Shown here piece by piece: positions 43,275 through 52,182 of a stretch of DNA of 64,000 nt. This DNA is from Polymorphobacter fuscus (GTDB lineage Bacteria; Pseudomonadota; Alphaproteobacteria; Sphingomonadales; Sphingomonadaceae), in contig NZ_JAATJI010000001.1 in the NCBI RefSeq assembly GCF_011927825.1, positions 2,170,001-2,234,000 of the forward strand, read 5' to 3'. The translations under genes were made by a program, and so were the position numbers. Under the pieces are notes generated by a model that ran no database searches, had not been told where the DNA came from, and saw nothing but the letters and a program-made list of their open reading frames with translations. The first letter of the stretch is position 1, and every line of letters starts with the position of its first letter.

Positions 43275-44564
43275 ATGGATGGAGCGGCGACGGTGCGACG
43301 CGGGACATGGCTGGTCGTGCTCGTCGTGCTCATCCTGGTGGCGGTCGCGGTGGGGCTGGCGCTGCGGGGCGGGCCCGTCCAGCGCACCGACGCGGTCGCC
43401 ATCGCCGCGCCCCGGGCCGCGACCGGCCAGCCGCTGATGGCGCCGGCCGCGGTCGTCGACTACCAGCAACTCGACGCGCGGCTGAAGGCGCTGATGCAGG
43501 AACCGGACATGGTCGGGCTGGCGGTCGGCACGATCGAGGCCGGGCAGGTGCGGTTCGTCAGGGCCTATGGCGAGACGCTGGCGCAATCGAAGGACCCGGT
43601 CACGCCGGACACCGTCTTTCGCTGGGCGTCGCTGTCCAAAAGCATCGCCTCGGCGGTGGTCGTCGGGCTGGCGGCAGAGGGCAAGCTGTCGCTCGATGCG
43701 CCGCTGGCGACACTGGGCACGACGCTTGCCCTGCCGGGCGGGACCCGGGCGATCACCGTGGCCGATGTCCTGTCGCACCGTCTCGGCCTGCCGCACAATG
43801 CCTGGGACGACCGGCTGGAAGCCGGCGAGGACCCCCGGATGCTGCGCGCCAGCTTTGCGACGCTGAAGCCCGAATGTCCGCCGGCGACCTGCTATGCCTA
43901 TCAGAATATCGCCTATGACACGGCGACCGAGGTCGTGGAGCGCGTGACCGGCCGGGACTATGCGACCGTGGCGCGCGCGCGGCTGTTCGTGCCGCTGGGC
44001 ATGGATCACGCCACGATCGGCCGGCAGGGACTTGAATCGGCGGCGAGCTGGGCGCGCCCGCATCGGCACAACAAGGTGTCGACCACCGTCAACGACAGCT
44101 ATTACCGCGTCCCCGCCGCCGGTGGTGTCAATTCGTCGATCCGCGACCTGCTGCGCTGGATGGGGGCCCAGATGGGCGATGCGCCGGCGGTGCTGTCCCC
44201 GGCCAGCCTGGACATGATGCACCGTTCGCGCGTGCCGACGCCGCCGCACCGGCGGCGCGGCGCGATGGACCGCGCGCTGGCCGATCCGGCCTATGGGCTT
44301 GGCTGGCGGACCTATCGCTATGCCGGCCATGCCCTGGTGGGCCATCGCGGATCGGTCGATGGCTATGGCTCGCTGATCCTGTTCGACCCGGCAGCGCGCA
44401 GCGGCATCGTGATGCTGTGGAACAGCAACACCGCGATGCCGGCCCGGGCGCAGCTCGAATTTTTCGACCTTCTGTACGGCCTGCCCCGCACCGATTGGCT
44501 GGCCCTGTCCGCGCCGCCAGCGCCGCCGGCGCGTGCCGACGCCGAAGTGCAGACCGCGCCATGA
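43275..44564 (+). CDS. Serine hydrolase, class C beta-lactamase family
   Basis: A 429-residue protein with one N-terminal membrane anchor (about residues 10-31), so the hydrolase domain faces the periplasm. The penicillin-binding fold motifs are SLSK at about residues 118-121, the Y-x-N motif in CYAYQNIAYD at about 212-216, and HRGS (in place of KTG) at about 357. Such proteins are usually D-aminopeptidases, esterases or peptidoglycan-trimming enzymes rather than true beta-lactamases. It is coupled by ATGA overlap to an alpha/beta hydrolase gene. Confidence 0.88.
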   Translation: MDGAATVRRGTWLVVLVVLILVAVAVGLALRGGPVQRTDAVAIAAPRAATGQPLMAPAAVVDYQQLDARLKALMQEPDMVGLAVGTIEAGQVRFVRAYGETLAQSKDPVTPDTVFRWASLSKSIASAVVVGLAAEGKLSLDAPLATLGTTLALPGGTRAITVADVLSHRLGLPHNAWDDRLEAGEDPRMLRASFATLKPECPPATCYAYQNIAYDTATEVVERVTGRDYATVARARLFVPLGMDHATIGRQGLESAASWARPHRHNKVSTTVNDSYYRVPAAGGVNSSIRDLLRWMGAQMGDAPAVLSPASLDMMHRSRVPTPPHRRRGAMDRALADPAYGLGWRTYRYAGHALVGHRGSVDGYGSLILFDPAARSGIVMLWNSNTAMPARAQLEFFDLLYGLPRTDWLALSAPPAPPARADAEVQTAP

Positions 44565-45607
44565 CCGGAGCGACGGGAGCCGCGGCGCCGCCCGGTCGTT
44601 CGATCCGGATGGCACGATGGATCTTGGCACTGGCACTGGCGGCGTTGTCGGCGACGGGCGTCGGCGCACAACCGGCGTCGCTGGGCGCCAACCTCGAACG
44701 GTTCGACTATCCGCTGCCGGTGCGCTGGTTCACCGCGTCGTCACAAGGCCATTCGGTCCGCATGGCCTATTTCGACGTGGCGCCGGCATCGGCTGCCAAT
44801 GGCCAGACGGTGGTGCTGCTCCATGGCAAGAATTTCTGCGCCGCGACCTGGGCCGACACCGCCACAGCGCTGGCGAAGAACGGCTTTCGCGTCCTCGTTC
44901 CCGATCAGGTCGGCTTCTGCAAATCGTCCAAGCCGGCGGGCTATCAGTACAGCTTTCATGCCCTGGCCGAGCTGACCCGGGGCCTGCTCGATGACGCCGG
45001 GGCCGATCGGGTCGTGCTTGTCGGCCATTCGACCGGCGGCATCCTCGCGGTTCGTCTGGCGCTTCTGCACCCCGACCGCGTTGCGAAGCTGGTGCTCGTC
45101 AACCCGCTCGGCCTCAACGACACGCTGGGTCAAGGCGTGCCCTACGCCGATCTGGGGACACTGCGCGCGGAGGAGGCGAAAACCGATGCCGCCTCGATCA
45201 AGGCCTATCAGCTGCGCACCTATTATCATGGCGAATGGCGGCCGGCCTATGACCGATGGGTGGCGATGTTGGCCGGTCAATATGCCGGCCCCGGTGGCGA
45301 TATCGTCCGCGATGCACAGGCGCGGCTGTCCGACATGATCCAGACCCAGCCGGTCGCCGCCGAACTGCCGCAACTGCGCGTGCCGGTCACGCTGATCATC
45401 GGCCAGCGCGACACCACGGCCTTTCGCGCCGGATCGGCACCGCCGGCGCTGCGCGGCAAGGTCCAGACCGTGCCCCAGGCCGCCGAAGATGCCGCCAGGC
45501 GCATCCCCGGGGCGCGGCTGATCCGCCTCGACGATCTCGGCCATTCGCCGCAGGTGGAGGCGCCGGCGCTGTTCCTCGACCGGCTGACGGATGCGATCGG
45601 ACGCTGA
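44561..45607 (+). CDS. Secreted alpha/beta hydrolase
   Basis: A 348-residue alpha/beta hydrolase with a signal sequence (hydrophobic from MARWILALALAALSATGVGAQ, internal methionine at residue 17). Motifs: oxyanion LLHGKNFCAATW at about 85-96, nucleophile elbow GHSTGG with serine at about 155, the acid in IIGQRDTTAF, and the terminal histidine in LDDLGHSPQVEAP. GHSTGG and the following RLALLHPDRVAKLVLVNPLGLND resemble proline iminopeptidase-like and epoxide hydrolase-like enzymes. The start at 44561 overlaps the serine hydrolase stop; translation from the internal ATG (44609) would give a standard signal peptide. Confidence 0.87.
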   Translation: MTGATGAAAPPGRSIRMARWILALALAALSATGVGAQPASLGANLERFDYPLPVRWFTASSQGHSVRMAYFDVAPASAANGQTVVLLHGKNFCAATWADTATALAKNGFRVLVPDQVGFCKSSKPAGYQYSFHALAELTRGLLDDAGADRVVLVGHSTGGILAVRLALLHPDRVAKLVLVNPLGLNDTLGQGVPYADLGTLRAEEAKTDAASIKAYQLRTYYHGEWRPAYDRWVAMLAGQYAGPGGDIVRDAQARLSDMIQTQPVAAELPQLRVPVTLIIGQRDTTAFRAGSAPPALRGKVQTVPQAAEDAARRIPGARLIRLDDLGHSPQVEAPALFLDRLTDAIGR

Positions 45608-45672
45608 CGCGCGGGGCGGCCCCGGCATTTCGCGCCATTGACGAAGACGTGCCGAGTTGCGAGGCACGGTGC

Positions 45673-46545
45673 ATGCCGCGCCTCCGCATCGCTCTCGAAT
45701 GGTTTCTCAACCCCGATCATCTGCCGTTGATCGCGGCAAGCGCGCGGTTGGTGGCCGATGGCTGGGACATCGAACTGGTGGTTCCCGACGATCATTATGA
45801 CGGTTTCCAGGCGTTGGCGGACGGCGCCGTCGACCTGGTGGTCAACGAGCCCCTCCACCTTGTCGAACAGCGGGCGCTGCGGCTGATCGCGCACGGCTGC
45901 TTCTTTGCCACGGACGGCGGCGTGCTGATGCACCGCGCAGCGCTCGACCGGCTGGTGGCGGGGGATCGGATACGGATCGCGTCGCCGGTGTCGAATGCGA
46001 CGACGGACGGGCTGTGCCGCGATATCCTGCAGGGCTGGATGGCGCAGCGCGGCGCGGTGCTGGGTCAGGACCAGGTCGTCATCGCGCCGGCCGGCTTCGG
46101 GCATGTCGACAATCTGGCCGCGGGTTTCGACGGGGCCTGGCTGGCGTTCGCCAATGTCGAAGGCGTCGCCGCGCGCCTGCGCGGGCTCGATACCCAACTG
46201 ATCACCACGGCAGAGGCCGGTATCCCGAACTTCTCGGCGCTTGAACTGATCGGTGCCGCCGATGCGCCGGACGCGGTGCGGGCGGGGATCGCCACGCTGG
46301 TGGCGACCCTCGACCGCGTCACGCCGGAACTGTGCGCCGACCCGGCCTTTGCCCGCCGCCTCTGGTATGCCGCCAGTGGCGAAGCGCCCGGCGACGAAGC
46401 CGATGCCATTGTCGCGGCGTCGCTGCCGCGCTTTCTGGCCCCGGTCCGCCGCAGCGCCGCGCTGTGGCGGCCGATGTGGCGCTACCTCCACGACCGCGGC
46501 GGCGATGTCGTCGATGAAGAAGCCTTTGAAGAAATGTTCGCCTGA
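45673..46545 (+). CDS. NMT1/THI5-like substrate-binding domain protein, no signal
   Basis: A 290-residue protein with the fold pattern of NMT1/THI5-like (SsuA-type) binding proteins: RIALEWFLNPDHLPLIAASARL at the N-terminus, then GAVDLVVNEPLHL and NATTDGLCRDILQGWM. Relatives are periplasmic pyrimidine or sulfonate-binding proteins, or eukaryotic-type Thi5 enzymes. Here no signal peptide is visible and no ABC permease or ATPase gene is adjacent, so it may be cytoplasmic. I do not see the cysteine-rich motif of yeast Thi5. It starts 66 bases after the alpha/beta hydrolase. Function uncertain. Confidence 0.75.
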   Translation: MPRLRIALEWFLNPDHLPLIAASARLVADGWDIELVVPDDHYDGFQALADGAVDLVVNEPLHLVEQRALRLIAHGCFFATDGGVLMHRAALDRLVAGDRIRIASPVSNATTDGLCRDILQGWMAQRGAVLGQDQVVIAPAGFGHVDNLAAGFDGAWLAFANVEGVAARLRGLDTQLITTAEAGIPNFSALELIGAADAPDAVRAGIATLVATLDRVTPELCADPAFARRLWYAASGEAPGDEADAIVAASLPRFLAPVRRSAALWRPMWRYLHDRGGDVVDEEAFEEMFA

Positions 46546-46702
46546 ACGGATCTCGGCAACCGTGCGCCGAAAATATCGTCAATATCCGACATGACGGTCA
46601 AGAAACGAAACAATATCGCCCTTAATATATGGCTGATGTCGGATTTTCCTTGGCCCTCATCATGCCGAATCCAGCGCTCTGGAGTTTTCTGGCCATTTTT
46701 TC

Positions 46703-46728
46703 GGAACTGATTTGCGATTTCAGTCGTT
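46703..46728 (+). promoter_or_regulatory. Candidate general-stress (EcfG) promoter
   Basis: GGAAC at 46703-46707 and CGTT at 46725-46728, 17 bases apart, match the alphaproteobacterial sigma EcfG consensus GGAAC-N16/17-CGTT. The CGTT ends 37 bases before the start of the small downstream gene, a normal distance. Confidence 0.6.
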
Positions 46729-46765
46729 GGAAGTGGAAATCCAATCTGTCTTCAGGGAGATGATC

Positions 46766-46996
46766 ATGACCGAACCGCGTTCGAAGGAAAGCCAGGCCGA
46801 CATCGCCGCGCGCGTTCATGACCAGAAGCAGCGGGCCGATGCCGAGGCCCCCGGCCACGCCGAACAGGCAAGCGAAGGCACGACGCCGGGGGACGCGGGC
46901 ATGACATCGTCGCCGCGGCCCGATTACCCGCCGTCGGGGGCTTTCGATGCGGAAGGCCAGCGGCCCGCGCTCGAACGATCGCGCAAGGCGCGCTGA
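46766..46996 (+). CDS. Small hydrophilic hypothetical protein
   Basis: A 76-residue, highly hydrophilic, probably disordered protein rich in Glu, Ala, Pro, Ser and Arg (MTEPRSKESQADIAARVHDQ...), with PDYPPSGAFDAEGQRPALERS near the C-terminus. The ATG at 46766 has AGGGAGA upstream; the open frame begins earlier but without a ribosome site. The EcfG-like promoter in front suggests induction by general stress, like many small hydrophilic stress proteins of alphaproteobacteria. No family recognised. It is 52 bases upstream of the HPF-like gene. Confidence 0.7.
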   Translation: MTEPRSKESQADIAARVHDQKQRADAEAPGHAEQASEGTTPGDAGMTSSPRPDYPPSGAFDAEGQRPALERSRKAR

Positions 46997-47048
46997 ATCC
47001 GGGTCCACCGACCGTTCCCGTTCAATATGCTGAAAAGGTAATGCCGCA

Positions 47049-47372
47049 ATGCTCGTCCAGGTCAATTCCGACAATCACATCAACGCCGGCGAAGATACAG
47101 TTGCCGAGATCGAAGCCGATGTGCGCCGGCGGCTCGACCGCTATGCGTCACGCCTGACGCGCGTCGAACTGCACTTTCGCGACGTCAATGCCGACAGCAA
47201 CGTCGGCGACGACAAGTTGTGCACGATGGAAGCGCGTCCGAACGGTCTCGATCCGCTGACGGTCACGGCGTCCGCCGCCACGATCGGCCAGGCCAGTGCC
47301 GGCGCGGCCGCCAAGCTGCTGGTCGCGCTCGAGCGGACCTTCGGCAAACTGACGTCGCGCAAAGGTCATTGA
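47049..47372 (+). CDS. Short HPF/RaiA-fold ribosome-associated protein
   Basis: A 107-residue protein with the S30AE/HPF fold: MLVQVNSDNHINAGEDTVAEIEADVRRRL, then VELHFRDVNADSNVGDDKLCTMEARPNGLDPLTVTA and a final helix KLLVALERTFGKLTSRK. It lacks the C-terminal dimerisation domain of the long HPF encoded at 26049-26657, so it would bind ribosomes without forming 100S dimers, or be a diverged member. It follows the small stress gene and may share its promoter. Confidence 0.85.
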   Translation: MLVQVNSDNHINAGEDTVAEIEADVRRRLDRYASRLTRVELHFRDVNADSNVGDDKLCTMEARPNGLDPLTVTASAATIGQASAGAAAKLLVALERTFGKLTSRKGH

Positions 47373-47473
47373 GGCGCCTGGAGACTTGCAGCGACGGAAC
47401 GCACGCAGCAAAGTGGTGAAATTCATGTAGGGGCTGGTATCGCGTCTCTCGAACCGGAAGACCCGACCAGCCA

Positions 47474-50302
47474 GTGACAGACCCCTTGGCCCTTTATACC
47501 CTGTTGGCGCTTCCGTTTCTGGCAGCGTTGCTGGTGGCCGTCGTCGGCGATCGGGGCCGGATATGGCATTCCGGCCCTGCGGCGCTTGCCAGCGCGGCGG
47601 GGTTGTTACTGCTCCTGTCGCTGGCGCCCGGTGTTTTGGCCGGCCGCGCCGCCGCCGTCTCGATGGCCTGGGTGCCGGCCATCGGCCTCGATTTCGCGCT
47701 GATGGTCGATCCGCTTGGCCTGATGTTTGCCGGACTGATCCTCGGTATCGGGCTGCTGGTGATCGTCTTCGGGCATTTCTATCTCGCCGAAGGCGAGGCG
47801 ACGCTGCGGTTTTTTGCCAGCCTGATGCTGTTCCAGGGCGCCATGCTCGGCATTGTCGTGTCGGGCAATGTCTTGCTGCTGCTGGTGTTCTGGGAAATGA
47901 CCAGCCTGTCGTCGTTCCTGCTCATCGGCTTCTGGCAAGACAAGGCCGAGGCGCGGCAGGGGGCGCGGATGGCGCTGGCGGTCACCGGCGGCGGCGGGCT
48001 GGCGCTGATCGGCGGGCTGTTGTTGCTGGGGGTCGCTGCCGGGTCTTTCGACCTGGCGACCATCCTGGCGCGCGGCGACCTGGTGCGGGCGTCGCCGCTC
48101 TACGCGCCGATGCTCGTCCTGGTGCTCATCGGCTGCTTTACCAAATCGGCGCAATTCCCGTTCCATTTCTGGCTGCCGCACGCGATGGCGGCGCCGACGC
48201 CGGTCAGTGCCTATCTCCATTCGGCGACGATGGTGAAGGCCGGCGTGTTCCTGCTGGCAAGGCTGTGGCCGGTGCTAGCCGGGACCGATCTCTACACGAT
48301 CATCGTCACCAGCGTCGGGCTGGCGACGATGCTGTTCGGCGGCTGGGTGGCGCTGTTCCGCCATGACCTGAAGAGCATTCTCGCCTATTCGACGATCAGC
48401 CAGCTGGGCTTGCTCGTCATGCTTCTGGGCTTTTCGATCGAGGCCGCGGCCGCAGCGGCGGTGTTCCACATCCTCAACCATGCCGCGTTCAAGGCAGCGC
48501 TGTTCATGTCGGCGGGCATCGTCGATCACGAAACCGGCACGCGCGATCTGCGCAGGCTCGGCGGGCTGGCGAAGGTGATGCCGATTACCGCGACGATTGC
48601 CATGCTTGCGGCAGCAGCGATGGCCGGGCTGCCGCCGATGGGGGGCTTTATTTCGAAGGAAATGATGCTCGATGAAACGCTGGCGGTCGGGCTGTTCGGC
48701 GTGCCCTGGCTGGTGCCGGTGGTGGCGACCGTCGCGGCGGCGCTGTCGGCCGGCTATTCGCTGCGCTTCGCGGTGAAGCTGTTTCTCGGCCAGCCGCGCG
48801 AGCCGGGCCCGCATGCCCGGGCGCACGACCCCGGCGCCGGCATGTGGGCGTCGCCGGCCGTGCTCGTCGCGCTCGCGCTGCTGTTCGGGCTGGCGCCGAT
48901 GCTGGTGGCAGGATCGCTGGTCGCTGCGGTGACGGGGGCCGTGATCGGCGGGCCGGCGCCGGCCGTCGCGCTCGCCCTGTGGCATGGCTTCAACTTGCCG
49001 CTGGCGATGAGCGCCGGCGCGGTCGCCGCGGGTGCGGTGCTGCTGTGGCAACACGGCGGGCTGTTGCGCTGGTACGAATCGCAGCCGCATATCGACGCGA
49101 AGCGGCTGTTCGACACCGGCCTGTCGGCAGTGGATGGCGCCGTGCGCCGCGCGGTCGTCGCCATTCATGCGCCGTCGCTGCAGCGCATGTTGTTCACTGT
49201 GTTCGCCATTGTCGTGCTGGCGGTGGTCGAAGGCGGCCTTGCCGGCGGCGGCCGGCTGACCGGGGCGCGGGCGGGCATTCCGGCATCTCCGGTGGCGATA
49301 CTGGCCTGGGGCCTGCTGCTGGCGGCGACGGTGATGATGGTCCAGAACCAGCGGCAACGTTTCCTGTCGCTGATCTATGTCAGCGTCATCGGGTTGGTCG
49401 TCGCGCTGGCGTTCGTGCTGTTCTCCGCGCCCGACCTGGCATTGACCCAGATTGCCGTCGAGGTGGTGACGATCATCCTGTTGCTGCTGGCGCTCAACCT
49501 GCTGCCGAAGACGCCGCCGACCTTGTCGTCCGATGCCCGCCGCCGCCGCGATGCGGTGCTGGCGATCCTGGGCGGCATCGCGGTCGGCGGCCTCGCCTGG
49601 GCGATGATGACGCGCGATCCGGGGCCGCTGATCTCCGCCTATCATATCGCCAACAGCTACAAGGGCGGCGGCGGCACCAATGTCGTCAATGTGACGCTGG
49701 TCGATTTTCGCGCCTTCGACACGATGGGCGAAATCATCGTTCTGGGCATCGCCGGCCTTGCCATCTACGCCCTGCTCGATCCGACGGCGCGCGGTGCCGC
49801 GGGCGCACGGCTGCGCAATTGGCAGGCCGACATGCCGCATTCGCCCGAACGCCACCCGATGATGTTCGTCATGGCGAGCCGCATCCTGCTCCCGCTCGTT
49901 CTGGCGGCGGGGATCTATATCTTCCTGCGCGGCCATAACCAGCCCGGCGGCGGTTTCATCGCGGCGCTGGTCGTCGCCATCGGGCTGCTGGTGCAATATC
50001 TGGCGTCGGGGTTCGACTGGACCGATGGGCGCCGCCGGATCGGCGAACATTTCCTCATCGCCTTCGGCGTTCTGGTGGCGATGGCGACCGGGCTGGGGTC
50101 GCTGGTCTTCGGCGCCAACTTCCTGTCGAGCGCCTTCGGCTATTTCGACCTGCCGCTGGTCGGCGAGGTCGAACTGGCGACCGCCATGCTGTTCGACCTC
50201 GGGGTGTTCGCCGTGGTGTTCGGAGCCGTCATGCTGGCGCTGGCGCAGCTCAGCCATATCGCCCAGCGTGCCGCCCGCGCCGCCGAGGAGGACCGGCGGT
50301 GA
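47474..50302 (+). CDS. mrpA: Na+/H+ antiporter Mrp subunit A (A-B fusion)
   Basis: A 942-residue subunit of the multi-component Mrp (Mnh/Pha) antiporter. The first about 500 residues form the NuoL-like proton-conducting domain (LLVFWEMTSLSSFLLIGFW, then SAQFPFHFWLPHAMAAPTPVSAYLHSATMVKAG with the key lysine, and HDLKSILAYSTISQLG). The C-terminal third carries the MrpB-like domain (GHNQPGGGFIAALVVA). The A and B subunits are fused, as is usual in alphaproteobacteria. It begins with GTG and has a weak GGAAG site. The complex exports Na+ in exchange for H+, for pH and salt homeostasis. Its stop overlaps mrpC. Confidence 0.95.
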   Translation: MTDPLALYTLLALPFLAALLVAVVGDRGRIWHSGPAALASAAGLLLLLSLAPGVLAGRAAAVSMAWVPAIGLDFALMVDPLGLMFAGLILGIGLLVIVFGHFYLAEGEATLRFFASLMLFQGAMLGIVVSGNVLLLLVFWEMTSLSSFLLIGFWQDKAEARQGARMALAVTGGGGLALIGGLLLLGVAAGSFDLATILARGDLVRASPLYAPMLVLVLIGCFTKSAQFPFHFWLPHAMAAPTPVSAYLHSATMVKAGVFLLARLWPVLAGTDLYTIIVTSVGLATMLFGGWVALFRHDLKSILAYSTISQLGLLVMLLGFSIEAAAAAAVFHILNHAAFKAALFMSAGIVDHETGTRDLRRLGGLAKVMPITATIAMLAAAAMAGLPPMGGFISKEMMLDETLAVGLFGVPWLVPVVATVAAALSAGYSLRFAVKLFLGQPREPGPHARAHDPGAGMWASPAVLVALALLFGLAPMLVAGSLVAAVTGAVIGGPAPAVALALWHGFNLPLAMSAGAVAAGAVLLWQHGGLLRWYESQPHIDAKRLFDTGLSAVDGAVRRAVVAIHAPSLQRMLFTVFAIVVLAVVEGGLAGGGRLTGARAGIPASPVAILAWGLLLAATVMMVQNQRQRFLSLIYVSVIGLVVALAFVLFSAPDLALTQIAVEVVTIILLLLALNLLPKTPPTLSSDARRRRDAVLAILGGIAVGGLAWAMMTRDPGPLISAYHIANSYKGGGGTNVVNVTLVDFRAFDTMGEIIVLGIAGLAIYALLDPTARGAAGARLRNWQADMPHSPERHPMMFVMASRILLPLVLAAGIYIFLRGHNQPGGGFIAALVVAIGLLVQYLASGFDWTDGRRRIGEHFLIAFGVLVAMATGLGSLVFGANFLSSAFGYFDLPLVGEVELATAMLFDLGVFAVVFGAVMLALAQLSHIAQRAARAAEEDRR

Positions 50303-50667
50303 TCACGCTCGAATTCCTCATGGCCAGCGCCATCGCCGTGCTGACCGCCGGCGGCATCTATCTGGCGCTGCGCGGCCGCACCTTTCAGGTCGTCCTGGGC
50401 CTCACGCTGATCTCCTATGCCGTCAACCTGTTCCTGTTCGTGTCCGGCCGGCTGACGATCAACCGGCCGCCGATCTGGTCGAAGACGATTTCCGACTATG
50501 CCGATCCGCTGCCCCAGGCGCTGGTGCTGACGGCGATCGTCATCACCTTCGGCATGACCGCCTTTGCCGTGGTGCTGTCGCTGCGCAGCTTCCTTGAAAC
50601 CGGCAGCGACCAGGTCGATGGCGATGAAGTCGCCTGCGCCACCGACTCCGACGCGACGCCGTCATGA
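50299..50667 (+). CDS. mrpC: Na+/H+ antiporter Mrp subunit C
   Basis: A 122-residue NuoK-like subunit with three membrane segments (LMASAIAVLTAGGIYLAL, VVLGLTLISYAVNLFLFVSG and ALVLTAIVITFGMTAFAVVLSLR). The motif DPLPQALVLTAIVI is diagnostic of MrpC. It starts with GTG overlapping the mrpA stop (GTGA) and its own stop overlaps mrpD, so the subunits are produced in a coupled way. Confidence 0.95.
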   Translation: MITLEFLMASAIAVLTAGGIYLALRGRTFQVVLGLTLISYAVNLFLFVSGRLTINRPPIWSKTISDYADPLPQALVLTAIVITFGMTAFAVVLSLRSFLETGSDQVDGDEVACATDSDATPS

Positions 50668-52181
50668 GCCTGTCCGACCAGCTCATCATCGCGCCGGTGG
50701 TCATTCCGGCGCTGGCGGCGCCGCTGGCGCTGCTGGTCATGCGCCGCCGCCGCTGGCTCGGCGTCGGCATTTCCTTGATGTCGTGCCTGGGCCTGCTGGT
50801 AACGGCGCTGCTGCTGCTGAACCGGGCCGGCGACGGGGCGATCCGCAGCTATGCCGTCGGCGGCTGGCCGGCGCCGTTCGGCATCGTGCTGGTGCTCGAC
50901 CGGCTGAGCGCCATGATGCTGGTGCTCGCCGCGGTGCTGGGCATGATCGCGCTGGTCCATGCCGTGCTCACGCGTGCCGATCGCGCCGGCTGGCATTTTC
51001 ACCCGCTGTTCCAGTTCCAGCTGATGGGGTTGAACGGCGCCTTTCTTACCGGCGACCTGTTCAACCTGTTCGTGTTCTTCGAAGTGCTGCTGATCGCCTC
51101 CTATGGGTTGATGTTGCACGGCCAGGGGCGGGCGCGGCTGAAGGCGGGGGTGCAATATGTCATCGTCAACATTGTCGGATCGTCGCTGTTTCTCGTCGCG
51201 CTTGGGCTGCTCTATGCGCTGACCGGCACGCTCAACATGGCCGACATGGGGCTGCGGGTGGCAGCGCTCGGTCCGGATGACCAGGGGCTGTTGCGGATCG
51301 CGGCGCTGCTGCTGGTCAGCGTCTTTGCGCTGAAGGCGGCGCTGGTGCCGCTGCATTTGTGGCTGCCGCGGACCTATGCCGTCACCACGCCCGCGGTGGC
51401 GGCGCTGTTCGCGGTGATGACCAAGGTTGGCGTCTATGCCATGATCCGTGTCGTGCCCCAGATTTTCGGCGATGGCGCCGGTGCTGCGGCCTGGGTGCCG
51501 GCGCCCTGGCTGTTGCCCGCGGCGATGGCGACGGCGGTGATGGGGTTTGCCGGGGTGTTCACGGCGCGCAACCTCTCGGAACAGGCCGCCTTTGCAGTGA
51601 TCGGGTCGACGGGCACGCTGATGATCGCGGTTGCCGGCTGGCAGGTCGAATCGCTGGCGGCGGCGCTCTACTATCTCGTCCATTCGACGCTGACCGGCAT
51701 GGCGCTGTTCCTGGTGGCCGATATCGTCGCGCGCCGGCGCGCCGGCCAGGCCGACCAGGCCAGCCCCGGACCGGCCTTCGCGCAGCGCGCCGGCATCGGG
51801 CTGCTGTTCCTGCTGGCAGCGATCGCGGCGACCGGCCTGCCGCCGCTGTCGGGCTTTCTGGGCAAGCTGCTGGTGCTGCAATCGGTGGCGGGAACGCCCG
51901 GGTGGCAATGGGCCTGGGCGGTGATCCTGGGCACGACGCTGTTCGGCGTGATCGGCTTTGCCCGCAGCGGCAGCGCAGTCTTCTGGAAGACCAGCCCGGC
52001 GGTGGACAATGCCGTCCCGCCCCCGTCACGCACGGACGACATGGTGGGCGCCATTGCCGCGCTGTTGCTGCTCGCCGCCCTGTTTCTCTGCGCCGGGCCG
52101 ATGACGGCGTTCACCCGGGCGGCGGCGGAACAGTTGCTCGACCCGGCGGCGACGGCCGCTGCCGTGCTGGGGGGGCGCTGA
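50664..52181 (+). CDS. mrpD: Na+/H+ antiporter Mrp subunit D
   Basis: A 505-residue NuoM/NuoN-like subunit with about 14 membrane segments. Family stretches are MGLNGAFLTGDLFNLFVFFEVLLIASYGL (with the conserved glutamate), FALKAALVPLHLWLPRTYAVTTPAVAALFAVMTKVGVYAMIR (with lysines of the proton path), and TGLPPLSGFLGKLLVL. It works with MrpA to drive ion exchange. It overlaps mrpC by ATGA and ends 1 base before mrpE. Confidence 0.96.
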   Translation: MSLSDQLIIAPVVIPALAAPLALLVMRRRRWLGVGISLMSCLGLLVTALLLLNRAGDGAIRSYAVGGWPAPFGIVLVLDRLSAMMLVLAAVLGMIALVHAVLTRADRAGWHFHPLFQFQLMGLNGAFLTGDLFNLFVFFEVLLIASYGLMLHGQGRARLKAGVQYVIVNIVGSSLFLVALGLLYALTGTLNMADMGLRVAALGPDDQGLLRIAALLLVSVFALKAALVPLHLWLPRTYAVTTPAVAALFAVMTKVGVYAMIRVVPQIFGDGAGAAAWVPAPWLLPAAMATAVMGFAGVFTARNLSEQAAFAVIGSTGTLMIAVAGWQVESLAAALYYLVHSTLTGMALFLVADIVARRRAGQADQASPGPAFAQRAGIGLLFLLAAIAATGLPPLSGFLGKLLVLQSVAGTPGWQWAWAVILGTTLFGVIGFARSGSAVFWKTSPAVDNAVPPPSRTDDMVGAIAALLLLAALFLCAGPMTAFTRAAAEQLLDPAATAAAVLGGR

Positions 52182-52182
52182 C

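Noticed and set aside
39529..43308. 1,259-codon open frame on the minus strand antisense to putA
   Set aside because: Only the last 151 codons match a protein family (Lrp). The rest is arginine- and glutamine-rich, has no family motifs and mirrors the GC-rich third codon positions of putA.
43275..44564. Beta-lactamase resistance gene
   Set aside because: The fold motifs fit the wider class C/serine hydrolase family, but KTG is replaced by HRGS and the protein is membrane-anchored, so a resistance role is not supported.
47396..47418. GGAAC at 47396 as an EcfG promoter for the mrp operon
   Set aside because: No CGTT or GTT occurs at 16-17 bases downstream, so the -10 element is missing.
48275..50257. 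660-codon open frame antisense to mrpA
   Set aside because: Composition dominated by H, Q, R and D typical of the reverse of a membrane protein gene; no motif.
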